The notes below the pieces were generated by a model. That model searched no databases, was not told the DNA's origin, and saw only the letters and a list, made by a program, of their open reading frames with translations. From assembly GCA_000403255.2 (NCBI GenBank), contig KE159594.1, forward strand, positions 349,673 through 413,672: a DNA stretch of 64,000 nt, given 5' to 3'. This document shows positions 37,428 through 45,615 of this stretch, in pieces; the first letter of the stretch is position 1, and each line of letters begins with the position of its first letter. Both the position numbers and the translations under genes were made by a program. The DNA is from Lachnospiraceae bacterium 3-1. Its GTDB lineage: Bacteria > Bacillota > Clostridia > Lachnospirales > Lachnospiraceae.

Positions 37428-37955
37428 TTATACTCGTTTTATCATATCTATGCAACAATCTTCATACTTTCCTTGATTGCCCTGTTCATCGGTATATTCG
37501 TATACACCGTCTAAGTGTAGTTCACCGACCGCATGATATCCTAATCTTTCATACAATCTCTTTGCCGCAGAATTGTCCGTTGGATTTACATCAAGTCCTA
37601 AATAGGGAATTGCGGCCTCTTTGCAATATTTTTCACATACCAACGACAGTCGGGTTCCAATGCCATAATTTCTTAAGGGCTCTATTACCAGCAGATCAAT
37701 CATATCTGCACATTTTTCTTGGTTTGTATATGGCATGACATCTTCTTTATTATCCAGCGATAACAACACATATCCAACCGCGCAGTTATTGATAAACGCG
37801 CCAAAATAAACTGCTTTTCCGTTATTCTGTTGCTGAAATCTATCGGCATGTATGGAAGCATCACTTTTCACCAATAACAAACTATCTAAATCACATTCTT
37901 TCACTATCCTGATTTGATACGATATAGAATTTATTTCATATAAATTTTCCTGCAT
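37428..37955 (-). CDS. GNAT family N-acetyltransferase
   Basis: About 175 residues from MQENLYEINSISYQIRIVKE; GGAGGAATACAAAT fixes the ATG at 37955. The acetyl-CoA motif is in LVIEPLRNYGIGTRLSLVCE (R-N-Y-G-I-G), and DVNPTDNSAAKRLYERLGYH is motif B. The ending with GVYEYTDEQGNQGKYEDCCI suggests a small-molecule substrate. Several family members modify streptothricin or related compounds, but no specific match can be claimed. Confidence 0.82.
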   Translation of the reverse strand: MQENLYEINSISYQIRIVKECDLDSLLLVKSDASIHADRFQQQNNGKAVYFGAFINNCAVGYVLLSLDNKEDVMPYTNQEKCADMIDLLVIEPLRNYGIGTRLSLVCEKYCKEAAIPYLGLDVNPTDNSAAKRLYERLGYHAVGELHLDGVYEYTDEQGNQGKYEDCCIDMIKRV

Positions 37956-38026
37956 ATTTGTATTCCTCCAAATTTTTTTAATCAGAGTGATTACAGCACG
38001 GCCAATCTTTTGGTTCAAACTGGAAG

Positions 38027-38746
38027 TTATTGAATCGGTAACAATTCTATATTTTTTGTTCGTTTTAGATTTATTTTAAGGTCTTCATATTCAAACGGCT
38101 TGCCATGTCCCGGATATATTAGATTTGGTCTAAGTGCAATGATTGTTTCCCAAGATTTCAGAAAAGCCGTTTTGTCCTCTACCCAAATGGTTATTCTATG
38201 TAAACTTGGCAAGCCGTTCATAGCAGCGTCACCGCAGAATAGAGAACCGTCATTTAGTAAAAGCGATATGGAATCGGAGGTATGACCGGGAGTATCAATA
38301 ATTTTTCCTTGCAGTAAAAGTTCCACTTGCTTACGGTTTTGTTCGGTCACTTGAATACATCTACATTGATATTCTTGTTTTATTGAGGGAAACAAATGCT
38401 TACCTTTGCCAACGAACTTCATTAAATAACAAAAGAACAAGGCAATCTTAGTTGTGCAACCGCCATGAAAAGAGTTTTGCCCTCTATATAATCTTTCTAA
38501 TGCTTTGTCGCTCATAACGATTTGGAGGTCAGGGCATTCCGAAAGTACTTCATTCAGATAACCTGCGTGGTCATCGTGAGCGTGTGTCAAAAAAATATAT
38601 CGTATCTGTTGAGGGGCTATTTGCATCTTTGCCAATTGCTTTTTAAAATGTGCAAATCCGCTTTCATACCCTGTATCAATCAGTACATAGCCTTTGTCAA
38701 TAGGATATATCCAATTATTTACTATCCTGCTTCCTGCATTGAGCAT
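38027..38746 (-). CDS. MBL-fold metallo-hydrolase
   Basis: A 239-residue metallo-beta-lactamase-fold enzyme with HxHxDH as THAHDDHAG at 54-62, a second His in IDTPGHTSDSISLLL, Asp in LFCGDAAMNG and the last His in IYPGHGKPFEY. All five metal ligands of a glyoxalase II-like active site are present. The gene is complete; the substrate is unknown, and lactamase activity should not be assumed. Confidence 0.88.
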   Translation of the reverse strand: MLNAGSRIVNNWIYPIDKGYVLIDTGYESGFAHFKKQLAKMQIAPQQIRYIFLTHAHDDHAGYLNEVLSECPDLQIVMSDKALERLYRGQNSFHGGCTTKIALFFCYLMKFVGKGKHLFPSIKQEYQCRCIQVTEQNRKQVELLLQGKIIDTPGHTSDSISLLLNDGSLFCGDAAMNGLPSLHRITIWVEDKTAFLKSWETIIALRPNLIYPGHGKPFEYEDLKINLKRTKNIELLPIQ

Positions 38747-38853
38747 AGGTGTTCTCTCCTTTCATTCATTTTCATCGGCGTCAACTTTCGATTTCTCCAC
38801 GAGTGCGTTTTATTTGCTATTTTTAACCCATGTGCCGACTTCCGATGATTTTA

Positions 38854-39723
38854 TCATGCCAAGATGTTTGTAGAAATCCTGATCCAAAAGCACGATTGCC
38901 CTTTTTGCACCTTATACAGCCCTCCAATCAGCACCATTTTCTTTTTCATATGCAGCTCCCTGACAAGCAGGAAGTTACCAAGTGAATAATTTTTTGCCTG
39001 ATTTTTATACAATAGAGTACCAACAAAAATTATGGTCGCTAATACAACAATGTTATATTGTATTGGCGCTAAATAACAGATATTAAAAGCTGCGTGCATA
39101 ATGGCAATCAGCAGTATATTTCTGCATTGATAATAGGTTATTCCCAAAACAACGGAAACAAGTAATGTCCATATACAAAGACAAACAATTTGTTCCATGC
39201 CCAATGAATTTCTGATGATCCACATTGGTAAATGCCACGCTGCCCAAACGGCGCCGACAAAAAGAACACTTTTAATGTTCTTAAAAGGAAGTCGTTCCAG
39301 CAGAAATCCTCTCCATGCTATTTCTTCAGCAAACGCTGTTATCAGCAGGTATATACAGCTTGTTAATAGTGATATTACTGTCGAATATGTATTTTTAAAT
39401 ACGTCAGTTTTCACGATGAACGAATAGCAATAAGAACCAAGTATACCTGCAGCCATACATATAACCCCTATTAAAATATATTTGATTGTTATTTTCCCTG
39501 AAAACATTCGCGTAAAGTATACCTTGATGTTCTGCTCGCAAATCAGCAGAAAAGTAGCAGCCATAGCGGGAATACACACATATAAGTATTTTAAGTACAA
39601 TAATCCATTGGGAATGATAATTCCACTCTGTTCTAACAATGTAGGTACATAGCATATAAACGATAAAACATATACGACAGAAACCCATAACGTGAGTTTC
39701 AACTTATTTGTGTATCCCGCCAT
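38854..39723 (-). CDS. CPBP family intramembrane metalloprotease with unusual C-tail
   Basis: About 289 residues from MAGYTNKLKLTLWVSVVYVL (AGGAGAAATTGTG before ATG 39723). Eight hydrophobic segments; EE motif AFAEEIAWRGFLLERLPF, second motif GAVWAAWHLPMWI, third IAIMHAAFNICYLA. After the last helix the protein runs on through RELHMKKKMVLIGGLYKVQK, which is the translated 55-bp repeat, to an ending SCFWIRISTNILA. The tail therefore looks like foreign sequence fused by a rearrangement downstream of the protease. Confidence 0.85.
   Translation of the reverse strand: MAGYTNKLKLTLWVSVVYVLSFICYVPTLLEQSGIIIPNGLLYLKYLYVCIPAMAATFLLICEQNIKVYFTRMFSGKITIKYILIGVICMAAGILGSYCYSFIVKTDVFKNTYSTVISLLTSCIYLLITAFAEEIAWRGFLLERLPFKNIKSVLFVGAVWAAWHLPMWIIRNSLGMEQIVCLCIWTLLVSVVLGITYYQCRNILLIAIMHAAFNICYLAPIQYNIVVLATIIFVGTLLYKNQAKNYSLGNFLLVRELHMKKKMVLIGGLYKVQKGQSCFWIRISTNILA
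38918..38980. repeat. About 55-bp repeat, copy 2
   Basis: Minus strand CATATGAAAAAGAAAATGGT then GCTGATTGGAGGGCTGTATA; differs from the copy at 36849-36905 at only a few positions. Here it is translated as the C-terminal tail of the CPBP protein. Confidence 0.65.
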
Positions 39724-39810
39724 CACAATTTCTCCTTGCAGTGCGAAAATCTTGCAGAAATTCCAGTTTCTCGTTCTCGGCAAATTCCCCACAAACTGGA
39801 ATAGGTAAAA

Positions 39811-40677
39811 TTATGGATATATTTCTTTTGCATTGACTGGTAGTTTTCTTACATGCTGTAAAAAATTCAAGCTATTTTTTGCTTGTTCAAAATCATATGA
39901 AAAATTCTGCTTTTTACTAAATTCTACTGCTGTACTTTGAAATAAACCACACATTCCAAAAACAGAATTCCATATTGACTCAATTTCTGCAATGGAGTAT
40001 GTTGCAAGAAATTGTCTATACTTATCTTCCGGTAAATATTTTTTGAAATATTTACCGGACTTACCTGCACTAACAGAAAAATTATGTTCTATACCAATTT
40101 CCCATTCTAATAGGCGTTTTAAATGCGGTCTTAGGACGAAATTTATCACATCCATAACATAAGGAAGTTCATTGCGCCATAAACCTTTCGCCACATTATT
40201 CAAGCACCACCAAAAATCCGAACAGGCACATTGGAATTCAATTTCTTGCGGTTCTTTGACCCAATATTTTTTGTCATCGGTTTCTTGAGGATATGGCACG
40301 ATACCGTCTTTATCCACTAATATTTGATACAATTCAAGATTTGCAAGAGCATTTTCTTTGGTACATACATGTAAATCCATCCTATTTCCATCGGCAAATT
40401 GTATCTGCCAACCATAACAATTCTCTACATCTGATGGATAAAAAACATTTTCTTCAGGATAATGCATATACAAGATTTCGCCAAAACACTTTATCCATTC
40501 CTTATTCTCACGAAATGGTTTTGTAGTTGTTACAATATATACAATATCATAATCCTGAAAAATATCCTTTGGAGCGTTTGGATTTGTTCGAGAGCCTTCA
40601 ATATATGCTGCTCGAATATTTTCTTCCTTAAAAGCAATATCTTTTATTAAAGATATCATTTCTATCTCTGTGCGCAT
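39811..40677 (-). CDS. Aminoglycoside 6-adenylyltransferase-like enzyme (ANT(6) family)
   Basis: A 288-residue protein from MRTEIEMISLIKDIAFKEEN, the length of AadE/ANT(6)-I. It carries the nucleotidyltransferase motif IEGSRTNPNAPKDIFQDYDI with the two metal-binding Asp, then FADGNRMDLHVCTKENA, and a helical C-terminal domain with DFWWCLNNVAKGLWRNELPY. Family members add AMP to the 6-hydroxyl of streptomycin. Chromosomal homologues in Clostridia often do not confer resistance, so activity is unproven. Confidence 0.88.
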   Translation of the reverse strand: MRTEIEMISLIKDIAFKEENIRAAYIEGSRTNPNAPKDIFQDYDIVYIVTTTKPFRENKEWIKCFGEILYMHYPEENVFYPSDVENCYGWQIQFADGNRMDLHVCTKENALANLELYQILVDKDGIVPYPQETDDKKYWVKEPQEIEFQCACSDFWWCLNNVAKGLWRNELPYVMDVINFVLRPHLKRLLEWEIGIEHNFSVSAGKSGKYFKKYLPEDKYRQFLATYSIAEIESIWNSVFGMCGLFQSTAVEFSKKQNFSYDFEQAKNSLNFLQHVRKLPVNAKEIYP

Positions 40678-40699
40678 TTCCGTTGTTCCCCCTACGAAT

Positions 40700-41215
40700 T
40701 TATAATTCAATGTCAATTTGATACTCATCATCAATAAAAATATAGTTGACCTTGTAAATCTGGCACTGTTCCAATATTTTGGCATTATCTCTGAGTACTG
40801 TTTCTATCGTATAGCCCTCATCCTCCATTCTGTTTTCCACAATACTTGCATATTGTTTTATATCACTAAAATGATTCGTAATATATTTATTGCTCATAAC
40901 TAAGCAATAATATTTGATGTTTTTCAAATACGTCGCTCCAAAATCTTTCGACCATTCAAAAGGAATGTAACAACCTTCCACAATAAAATTTTGCTCATTC
41001 TCTATAGCTGTTTTTATCATTTCACACACAATGGGCCACAAATAATTCGTTAGTTCTTTTTCATCACTAACAGGGGTAAGTGTAGTATTTCCACTGCGAA
41101 TAAGCCCCATTTTTAAATGGTCTATGGATAAATAGGGGTATTTATATTTTTCAAGTAGTTTTTGGGCAAGTGCTGTCTTACCTGTGTGGGATGCTCCTGT
41201 TATCAAAATAATCAT
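40700..41215 (-). CDS. P-loop kinase-like protein
   Basis: About 171 residues. MIILITGASHTGKTALAQKL holds a Walker A motif (GASHTGKT), IDHLKMGLIRSG a lid-like region and FIVEGCYIPFEW a Walker B-like strand. The layout is that of small kinases (adenylate kinase, chloramphenicol phosphotransferase and 2-phosphoglycerate kinase-like). ATG 41215 follows an AGGAG-type site within the ORF's early part. The substrate is unknown. Confidence 0.7.
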   Translation of the reverse strand: MIILITGASHTGKTALAQKLLEKYKYPYLSIDHLKMGLIRSGNTTLTPVSDEKELTNYLWPIVCEMIKTAIENEQNFIVEGCYIPFEWSKDFGATYLKNIKYYCLVMSNKYITNHFSDIKQYASIVENRMEDEGYTIETVLRDNAKILEQCQIYKVNYIFIDDEYQIDIEL

Positions 41216-41260
41216 TCGATTACTCCTCCATTCCATTGAAAAAATCCCGATTCTAATTTT

Positions 41261-41494
41261 TTACTTTTGCTGTTTTAACTTTCTACAAAAAATCAGCTTT
41301 ATGAAAATGGCTATTATCAAAGGGACAATCGTATATATGCCATAATATAAAATACCTGTGTACCATGGTGTCGGCTGCATAGCATAAACCTGGGGATGTA
41401 TCCTGTAATCCAGACATACATAGATTGCATGCCCTGCAAAAGCTCCAATCAATGAAATGATCAGTATATTTAAAACTCCGTTCAGCTTCTTTAA
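41261..41494 (-). CDS. Small two-span membrane protein (77 aa)
   Basis: MLKKLNGVLNILIISLIGAF then AGHAIYVCLDYRIHP, and a second helix YGIYTIVPLIIAIFIKLIFC before KLKQQK. GGAGGCTTGTTCT places the ATG at 41494. No family assigned. It sits between the P-loop kinase and a GNAT gene on the same strand. Confidence 0.6.
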   Translation of the reverse strand, partial: LKKLNGVLNILIISLIGAFAGHAIYVCLDYRIHPQVYAMQPTPWYTGILYYGIYTIVPLIIAIFIKLIFCRKLKQQK

Positions 41495-41582
41495 CATAGA
41501 ACAAGCCTCCATACCCTGATTTTCTCTAAATTCCTTTGATTCAATGCATCGGTGAAACTTTCCATTATAAAAGCTCCTTGTT

Positions 41583-42068
41583 TTATTCATCAATCTCAAT
41601 CATTCGTTTATATACGCCCGAAGAGTTTTCATCAATCATAATTGCGTCCACACATTTTTTATAAAAGCTGACAGCGGATTTTGTGGGCCATCCAATAATG
41701 GCATACGCATAGCCAAGTTCCCGCATGGATTCCAGCGCCTTTAACAGTAAGGCTTTCCCCACACCCTTTTTTCTTTCACTTTCCAGCACGGCCATAGGGC
41801 CGAAAAAATTTCTGGCTGTCGCTTCATAACATGCGAAACCGATAAGTTCCTTTTCTCTGGTCGCAATATAACAGGTGGCAGGGTTATTTGAAAAAGCGGC
41901 CCGCACTTCATCTGAATAGTCATCTTTTGCACATGTCCTGGCGAAAGCGATGATTTTGCTCCTGTCAGGCGCTAATGCTTTTTTGATTCTGATACCACTC
42001 TTGAATAAATTTTCTTCTATGTCGTGTGAACAGGGAATATTGTATAGTTTAACCAGCATATCTGCCAT
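41583..42068 (-). CDS. GNAT family N-acetyltransferase
   Basis: A 161-residue protein after GGGAGGTAATCAT. Early segment GIRIKKALAPDRSKIIAFAR, strand YIATREKELIGFACYEATAR, acetyl-CoA loop LESERKKGVGKALLLKALES (RKKGVGKAL), and the C-terminal GWPTKSAVSFYKKCVDAIMI. This is the fifth GNAT gene in 8 kb. Substrate unknown. Confidence 0.85.
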   Translation of the reverse strand: MADMLVKLYNIPCSHDIEENLFKSGIRIKKALAPDRSKIIAFARTCAKDDYSDEVRAAFSNNPATCYIATREKELIGFACYEATARNFFGPMAVLESERKKGVGKALLLKALESMRELGYAYAIIGWPTKSAVSFYKKCVDAIMIDENSSGVYKRMIEIDE

Positions 42069-42124
42069 ATGATTACCTCCCTGGATACCGGTTGTAATTT
42101 GTGTTTCCCAGAAAACGGAGGCAG

Positions 42125-42331
42125 TCAGCCAACCTTATGAAAACACACTGTCTGTTCTTTCATGGATATCTTCCCGACCTGCCAGCCATATTCTGCAAGC
42201 TCTTTCTTATATTTCAGAAATGAATGGTCAATCGGTATCCCCGCGATCTCCTGAATCTCCTCAAAGGTCAGCTGAAATGATTCCTTTCCGCTTTTCTGCA
42301 CATATTCCCATAATGCGTTGTATTTACTCAT
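42125..42331 (-). CDS. Small conserved domain protein (68 aa, DUF7662-like)
   Basis: MSKYNALWEYVQKSGKESFQ is followed by LTFEEIQEIAGIPIDHSFLK and a Trp/Gly-rich end EYGWQVGKISMKEQTVCFHK. AGGAG eight bases before ATG 42331 decides the start over the ATG at 42337. The pattern (Y..LW.y......l.Fe.Ie.i.G.pLp.S) is widely seen as a stand-alone or acetyltransferase-fused domain of unknown function. Confidence 0.6.
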   Translation of the reverse strand: MSKYNALWEYVQKSGKESFQLTFEEIQEIAGIPIDHSFLKYKKELAEYGWQVGKISMKEQTVCFHKVG

Positions 42332-42360
42332 TACCATTCTCCTCTCTAATGATTACAAAA

Positions 42361-42537
42361 TTACAAAACCTGAAAAAGCACGGTTGTAAACATAATGATT
42401 CCTACCATAATGGCTGCTATGCCAAAGAAATAGCTTCTCTTGTTTCCATGTTTTCCGTCAACAATCCAAAACAGGCCGCGCAGTATAAGAAGCGCCCCTA
42501 CAAAAATCGGGATAAATTTCTGAACAGCTTCTGTCAT
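42361..42537 (-). CDS. 58-residue two-span membrane protein
   Basis: MTEAVQKFIPIFVGALLILR, then GLFWIVDGKHGNKRSYF, and a second helix GIAAIMVGIIMFTTVLFQVL. The ATG overlaps the stop of the preceding membrane protein gene (ATGA), and AAAAGGA lies before it. No family recognised; the coupling implies that it works with the DUF6608-like protein. Confidence 0.65.
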   Translation of the reverse strand: MTEAVQKFIPIFVGALLILRGLFWIVDGKHGNKRSYFFGIAAIMVGIIMFTTVLFQVL

Positions 42538-42944
42538 TCCTTTTCCCTTTTCTGCCCTCTCTTTTTCTTAAAAATATAAATGACGGTATTGATGATACAT
42601 AACAGCACAAAAAGACTCGTAAAGTTAATCCAGATATCTCTGTATGCTGTTTTCGCCAAAGGCTCCCGCAATCCGGTAGACCAGACATATGCGAATGCCA
42701 ACAGCAGAGAGGGAATATATGCGGTCACATATCTAAGAATCAAGGGCTTTACAGGCAGTTTCGTACACAATTCAAATGCCGCTATCCCAATCAGAAGGAT
42801 CATGGCCCTGTCTAATTCGTGCCAGTTACCGCTTGGGTCTTCATAGACGCCGTTACAAAGATACAAAACGCTGCTCAATAATGTAATTGCTGTATATATC
42901 ACTGAATAAATCGACACCATACGAATTAATTTTTTCTTATTCAT
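42534..42944 (-). CDS. Four-span membrane protein (DUF6608-like)
   Basis: A 136-residue protein. Membrane segments lie near 10-29 (VSIYSVIYTAITLLSSVLYL), 46-60, 70-90 (YVTAYIPSLLLAFAYVWSTG) and 108-124 (LFVLLCIINTVIYIFKKKRG), with an extracellular NGVYEDPSGNWHELDRA loop. The overall pattern matches small Clostridial DUF6608 proteins as far as I recall; function unknown. It is coupled with the 58-residue protein. Confidence 0.55.
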   Translation of the reverse strand: MNKKKLIRMVSIYSVIYTAITLLSSVLYLCNGVYEDPSGNWHELDRAMILLIGIAAFELCTKLPVKPLILRYVTAYIPSLLLAFAYVWSTGLREPLAKTAYRDIWINFTSLFVLLCIINTVIYIFKKKRGQKREKE

Positions 42945-42984
42945 TTTATTTCCTTTCCAAGGCTTTAGCCTAACGTATTAATCC

Positions 42985-43353
42985 CTATACCGAAACAGAA
43001 AGGTTCGTACTGGATTCCGGTTTCAATGCTTCTCCGGTTTTCGTATAGATTGCAGGTTCTGTCTTAACAATATCCGCTGTTTCTTCTATAGATATGTCGT
43101 TGTCTGCAACAGTCTGAACCGAATCCGTCTTCTCGTCCAATGTGGCCTTTCCCCTTTCACTGATGCTTACGGTATCTGTATCCTCATTCCGGCTTTCCTC
43201 TATCCTCTTTTCCATCTCCTCGCGCTCTTCCTTGCGCTTCCTGATAGCGTTTTCCTGTTCCGTCTTCGCTTTTTCCCTTGCCTCCTCCCGGTTCTCCTTC
43301 ATTCCTTTTTCTGAATTCCTCCTGACATAATCCTTTCTAAGAAACCCATACAA
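42985..43353 (-). CDS. Coiled-coil, charged protein downstream of the FlxA-like gene
   Basis: About 105-122 residues. From MKENREEAREKAKTEQENAI the first half is a highly charged helix (KRKEEREEMEKRIEESRNED), and the second half is acidic and disordered, ending ESSTNLSVSV. Start uncertain: TTG 43353 or ATG 43302 after an AAAAAGGA site. It is similar in composition to the protein at 43480-44127, which ends NASVSE. It belongs to the LytTR-GHKL-coiled-coil cluster. Unknown function; possibly the remnant of a longer paralogue. Confidence 0.5.
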   Translation of the reverse strand: MYGFLRKDYVRRNSEKGMKENREEAREKAKTEQENAIRKRKEEREEMEKRIEESRNEDTDTVSISERGKATLDEKTDSVQTVADNDISIEETADIVKTEPAIYTKTGEALKPESSTNLSVSV

Positions 43354-43383
43354 TAGAATCCACGCTTCGCGAGTCTTCTATTG
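43351..43383. repeat. Palindromic repeat CAATAGAA...TTCTATTG, copy 1
   Basis: CAATAGAATCCACGCTTCGC then GAGTCTTCTATTG; arms CAATAGAA/TTCTATTG. Close relatives lie at 56442-56471 and 57468-57500. Confidence 0.6.
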
Positions 43384-43479
43384 TCATGAATGATGCCCCC
43401 ATTCCAAAAATACCGGAAAACAGTGCGCATTTGCCACCATCTCCCGGTATTGATACCACACTAAAAACTTAAGTCTTTT

Positions 43480-44127
43480 TTATTCTGATACAGAAGCATT
43501 CTGCCGCCTGTATGTATCATTGTCCTTCTGGCTTAACTCGTTTTCTACCTGCGCCAGCTTTTTCTCCAGCTCCCGGATTTTGTTTTCCTTATTATTGCCG
43601 GATGGCATAGAGGTATGCCCGCAGGGCGCTTCATCTCCGGAAGCCGACTGGATCTGCTGTTCCAGCTGCTGCTTTTTCTCTTTCAGCTTCTTGATCTCCC
43701 TGTCAACCTTATCCGTATTTGTAACACATTTCTCCGCCGGCTTTCCCTGGCTGCCTCCGCCTGCCTTCGGCGCTTTGCCATCTTCGCTTTTCTCGGAACG
43801 ATCATCCTGTTCATTTGCATGGCCAGCTTTCGGGTCATCAAAAAAGATTTTCCGGTTGCCGTTCTCGTCCTGGCCTACCCGGTACAGTCCCGTAGGCTTT
43901 TGCCCCGATTTTTCACTGCTGATGTATTCATCCTGTGGTTCGGACAACTTACCAGCGTTTTTTTCCTCATCTGCTTTCTCTGTATCCTTTGCCTTTTCCG
44001 CCTTTTCGGCAGCCTGTTTTTCCTTCACCCTCTCTGCGTAGTCGGTTCTGGAATGATCATAATTTCCTTGGCCTTGCCACATGGCATCAAGGTATCCTTT
44101 AGGGTTTCCATGAATCTGCATTGCCAT
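43480..44127 (-). CDS. Hydrophilic coiled-coil protein, FlxA-like module partner
   Basis: About 215 residues from MAMQIHGNPKGYLDAMWQGQ; GAAGGAGGAACATGCTT places the ATG at 44127. A low-complexity Glu/Lys/Ala middle and two coiled coils (DREIKKLKEKKQQLEQQIQS and ENKIRELEKKLAQVENELSQ) make up the rest. It has no signal peptide or membrane helix. Its position right after the GHKL kinase mirrors the FlxA-like gene at 20.6 kb, and the leader (TTTGAAGGAGGA) is nearly the same. Function unknown; I place it in the FlxA-like group by context and coil structure. Confidence 0.6.
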   Translation of the reverse strand: MAMQIHGNPKGYLDAMWQGQGNYDHSRTDYAERVKEKQAAEKAEKAKDTEKADEEKNAGKLSEPQDEYISSEKSGQKPTGLYRVGQDENGNRKIFFDDPKAGHANEQDDRSEKSEDGKAPKAGGGSQGKPAEKCVTNTDKVDREIKKLKEKKQQLEQQIQSASGDEAPCGHTSMPSGNNKENKIRELEKKLAQVENELSQKDNDTYRRQNASVSE

Positions 44128-44232
44128 AAGCATGTTCCTCCTTCAAATTGATATTGTCAGGAAACTTCTTTGCAGCCGATCCCTGCCGCAGGCAGCTTCC
44201 TTTTTCTTTTTTCGGTTATAGAAGATAGCATT

Positions 44233-45588
44233 TTAATCCATTTGCTGTGTGCTGCTTTCTAGATGCTGTGGAATGATCAGCAGCACATGGAGGACAAATA
44301 CATTCTCCTGTGTCTCTATACTCATGGCGCCGCCATATTTTTCAGCCACTTTTTTTACATTCGACAGGCCTGTCCCTTTTTTGAACGCGCCTTTCCCATG
44401 GAAGCTGTTCTGAATTTCCATCATAAGGAAATCCCCCTGGATACGCCCGGACACACGGATATACTTTTCTATGCCGGCACCCAGATTTTTTACTGCATGG
44501 ATTGCATTATCCAGTGCATTTGACAGGACAATACAGATATCAATATCTCTGATGTCACAGGGATATGGCAGAAGCAGGGAACAGTCCACATCGATCCCCA
44601 TACTTTTTGCAATCCCCAGTTTGTTCCCCACCAGAATATCCACTACCGGATTATTGGTACTGCAGGGGAATGACATTTTTTCCGCCATATCGTCCAGATC
44701 CTCCATATAGGTTATGGCTTCCTCCAGTTTCCCACTCTGCAGGAGCTTTTTTACCACTGCGATGTGGTTTCTGATGTCATGTCGGAAAGACTTTGTTTCA
44801 TCGTAACGGGTTTTCGCTTCCTCCACATACTGGTTCAGGGAATGTTCCTGCTGTTCCAGCAGTGAAATTTCAGTGTTTAAACGAAAACTCTGCTGCAGTT
44901 TCTTATAGGAAAACAGGATGCAGAACAGGCTGGCAAGTCCCAGAAAATACATGGACAGCATCTGCCCATGGCTGAAAAAGTGTTCCGCAGGTCCTTTGTC
45001 CACCGAGATCTCAAACTGGAAATCATATTCAATCGCATTGATATAGCTGCTCATAATAAATATCATCAGGATCGGAATGAAAATCAGAACCATCTGCTGC
45101 ATTCCCATTGTGGTTTCAGGAGCATCCACGGGATCAAGATCATCCCGGGAAAAATAACGGTACACCATATAATAACAAAAACCGGTCAGAACCAGTGATG
45201 TCGCCTCACTGACCAGCATGGCCGCAATATTATCTGTCTCATGGAAAAAGGCGGGCAGCCATGGGTATGGAAGACTAATCATCGAGTTTACAATTCCGCC
45301 GCAGAGCAGCATAATTTCCACTGCCAGAGCCGCATACAGAAGGGAATGCTTAAAACCTGCACGGCAGATAACAGTCCAGTATGCTGTGAGCAGAAAAATA
45401 AGTACCACAAAGCCTGTGACCATGCTGGCTGGAACAAAATCATTGATAATCACTGCACCTACTGCAAACAGGAAATAAAAAGGAGGCCACATTTTCTTTT
45501 TCAAAATTTTTGTCAGGAAATAAAACTGGAAGGACATCTCGACAACGCCCATTATATATACATTAAAAAAATCTAAATACTCAGCCAT
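44233..45588 (-). CDS. GHKL sensor histidine kinase (AgrC-like), second copy
   Basis: A 451-residue kinase from MAEYLDFFNVYIMGVVEMSF (GGGGGCAAGTAGC ahead of ATG 45588). Six to seven membrane segments up to about 225, then a coiled linker, phospho-acceptor His in KSFRHDIRNHIAVVKKLLQS, N box VLSNALDNAIHAVKN and G box FKKGTGLSNVKKVAEKYGG. Same plan as the kinase at 21.5 kb. Together with the LytTR gene 12 bases upstream it forms an AgrCA-like pair; no pro-peptide gene is evident. Confidence 0.88.
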   Translation of the reverse strand: MAEYLDFFNVYIMGVVEMSFQFYFLTKILKKKMWPPFYFLFAVGAVIINDFVPASMVTGFVVLIFLLTAYWTVICRAGFKHSLLYAALAVEIMLLCGGIVNSMISLPYPWLPAFFHETDNIAAMLVSEATSLVLTGFCYYMVYRYFSRDDLDPVDAPETTMGMQQMVLIFIPILMIFIMSSYINAIEYDFQFEISVDKGPAEHFFSHGQMLSMYFLGLASLFCILFSYKKLQQSFRLNTEISLLEQQEHSLNQYVEEAKTRYDETKSFRHDIRNHIAVVKKLLQSGKLEEAITYMEDLDDMAEKMSFPCSTNNPVVDILVGNKLGIAKSMGIDVDCSLLLPYPCDIRDIDICIVLSNALDNAIHAVKNLGAGIEKYIRVSGRIQGDFLMMEIQNSFHGKGAFKKGTGLSNVKKVAEKYGGAMSIETQENVFVLHVLLIIPQHLESSTQQMD

Positions 45589-45615
45589 GCTACTTGCCCC
45601 CATATGTAAAAAGCC

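Noticed and set aside
33180..42944. Integron-type cassette array
   Set aside because: No integrase and no attC-like structures recognised in the spacers; only one 55-bp repeat pair.
42985..43353. Gene as part of the resistance-like array
   Set aside because: Composition and position link it to the coiled-coil protein after the GHKL kinase rather than to the enzyme array.
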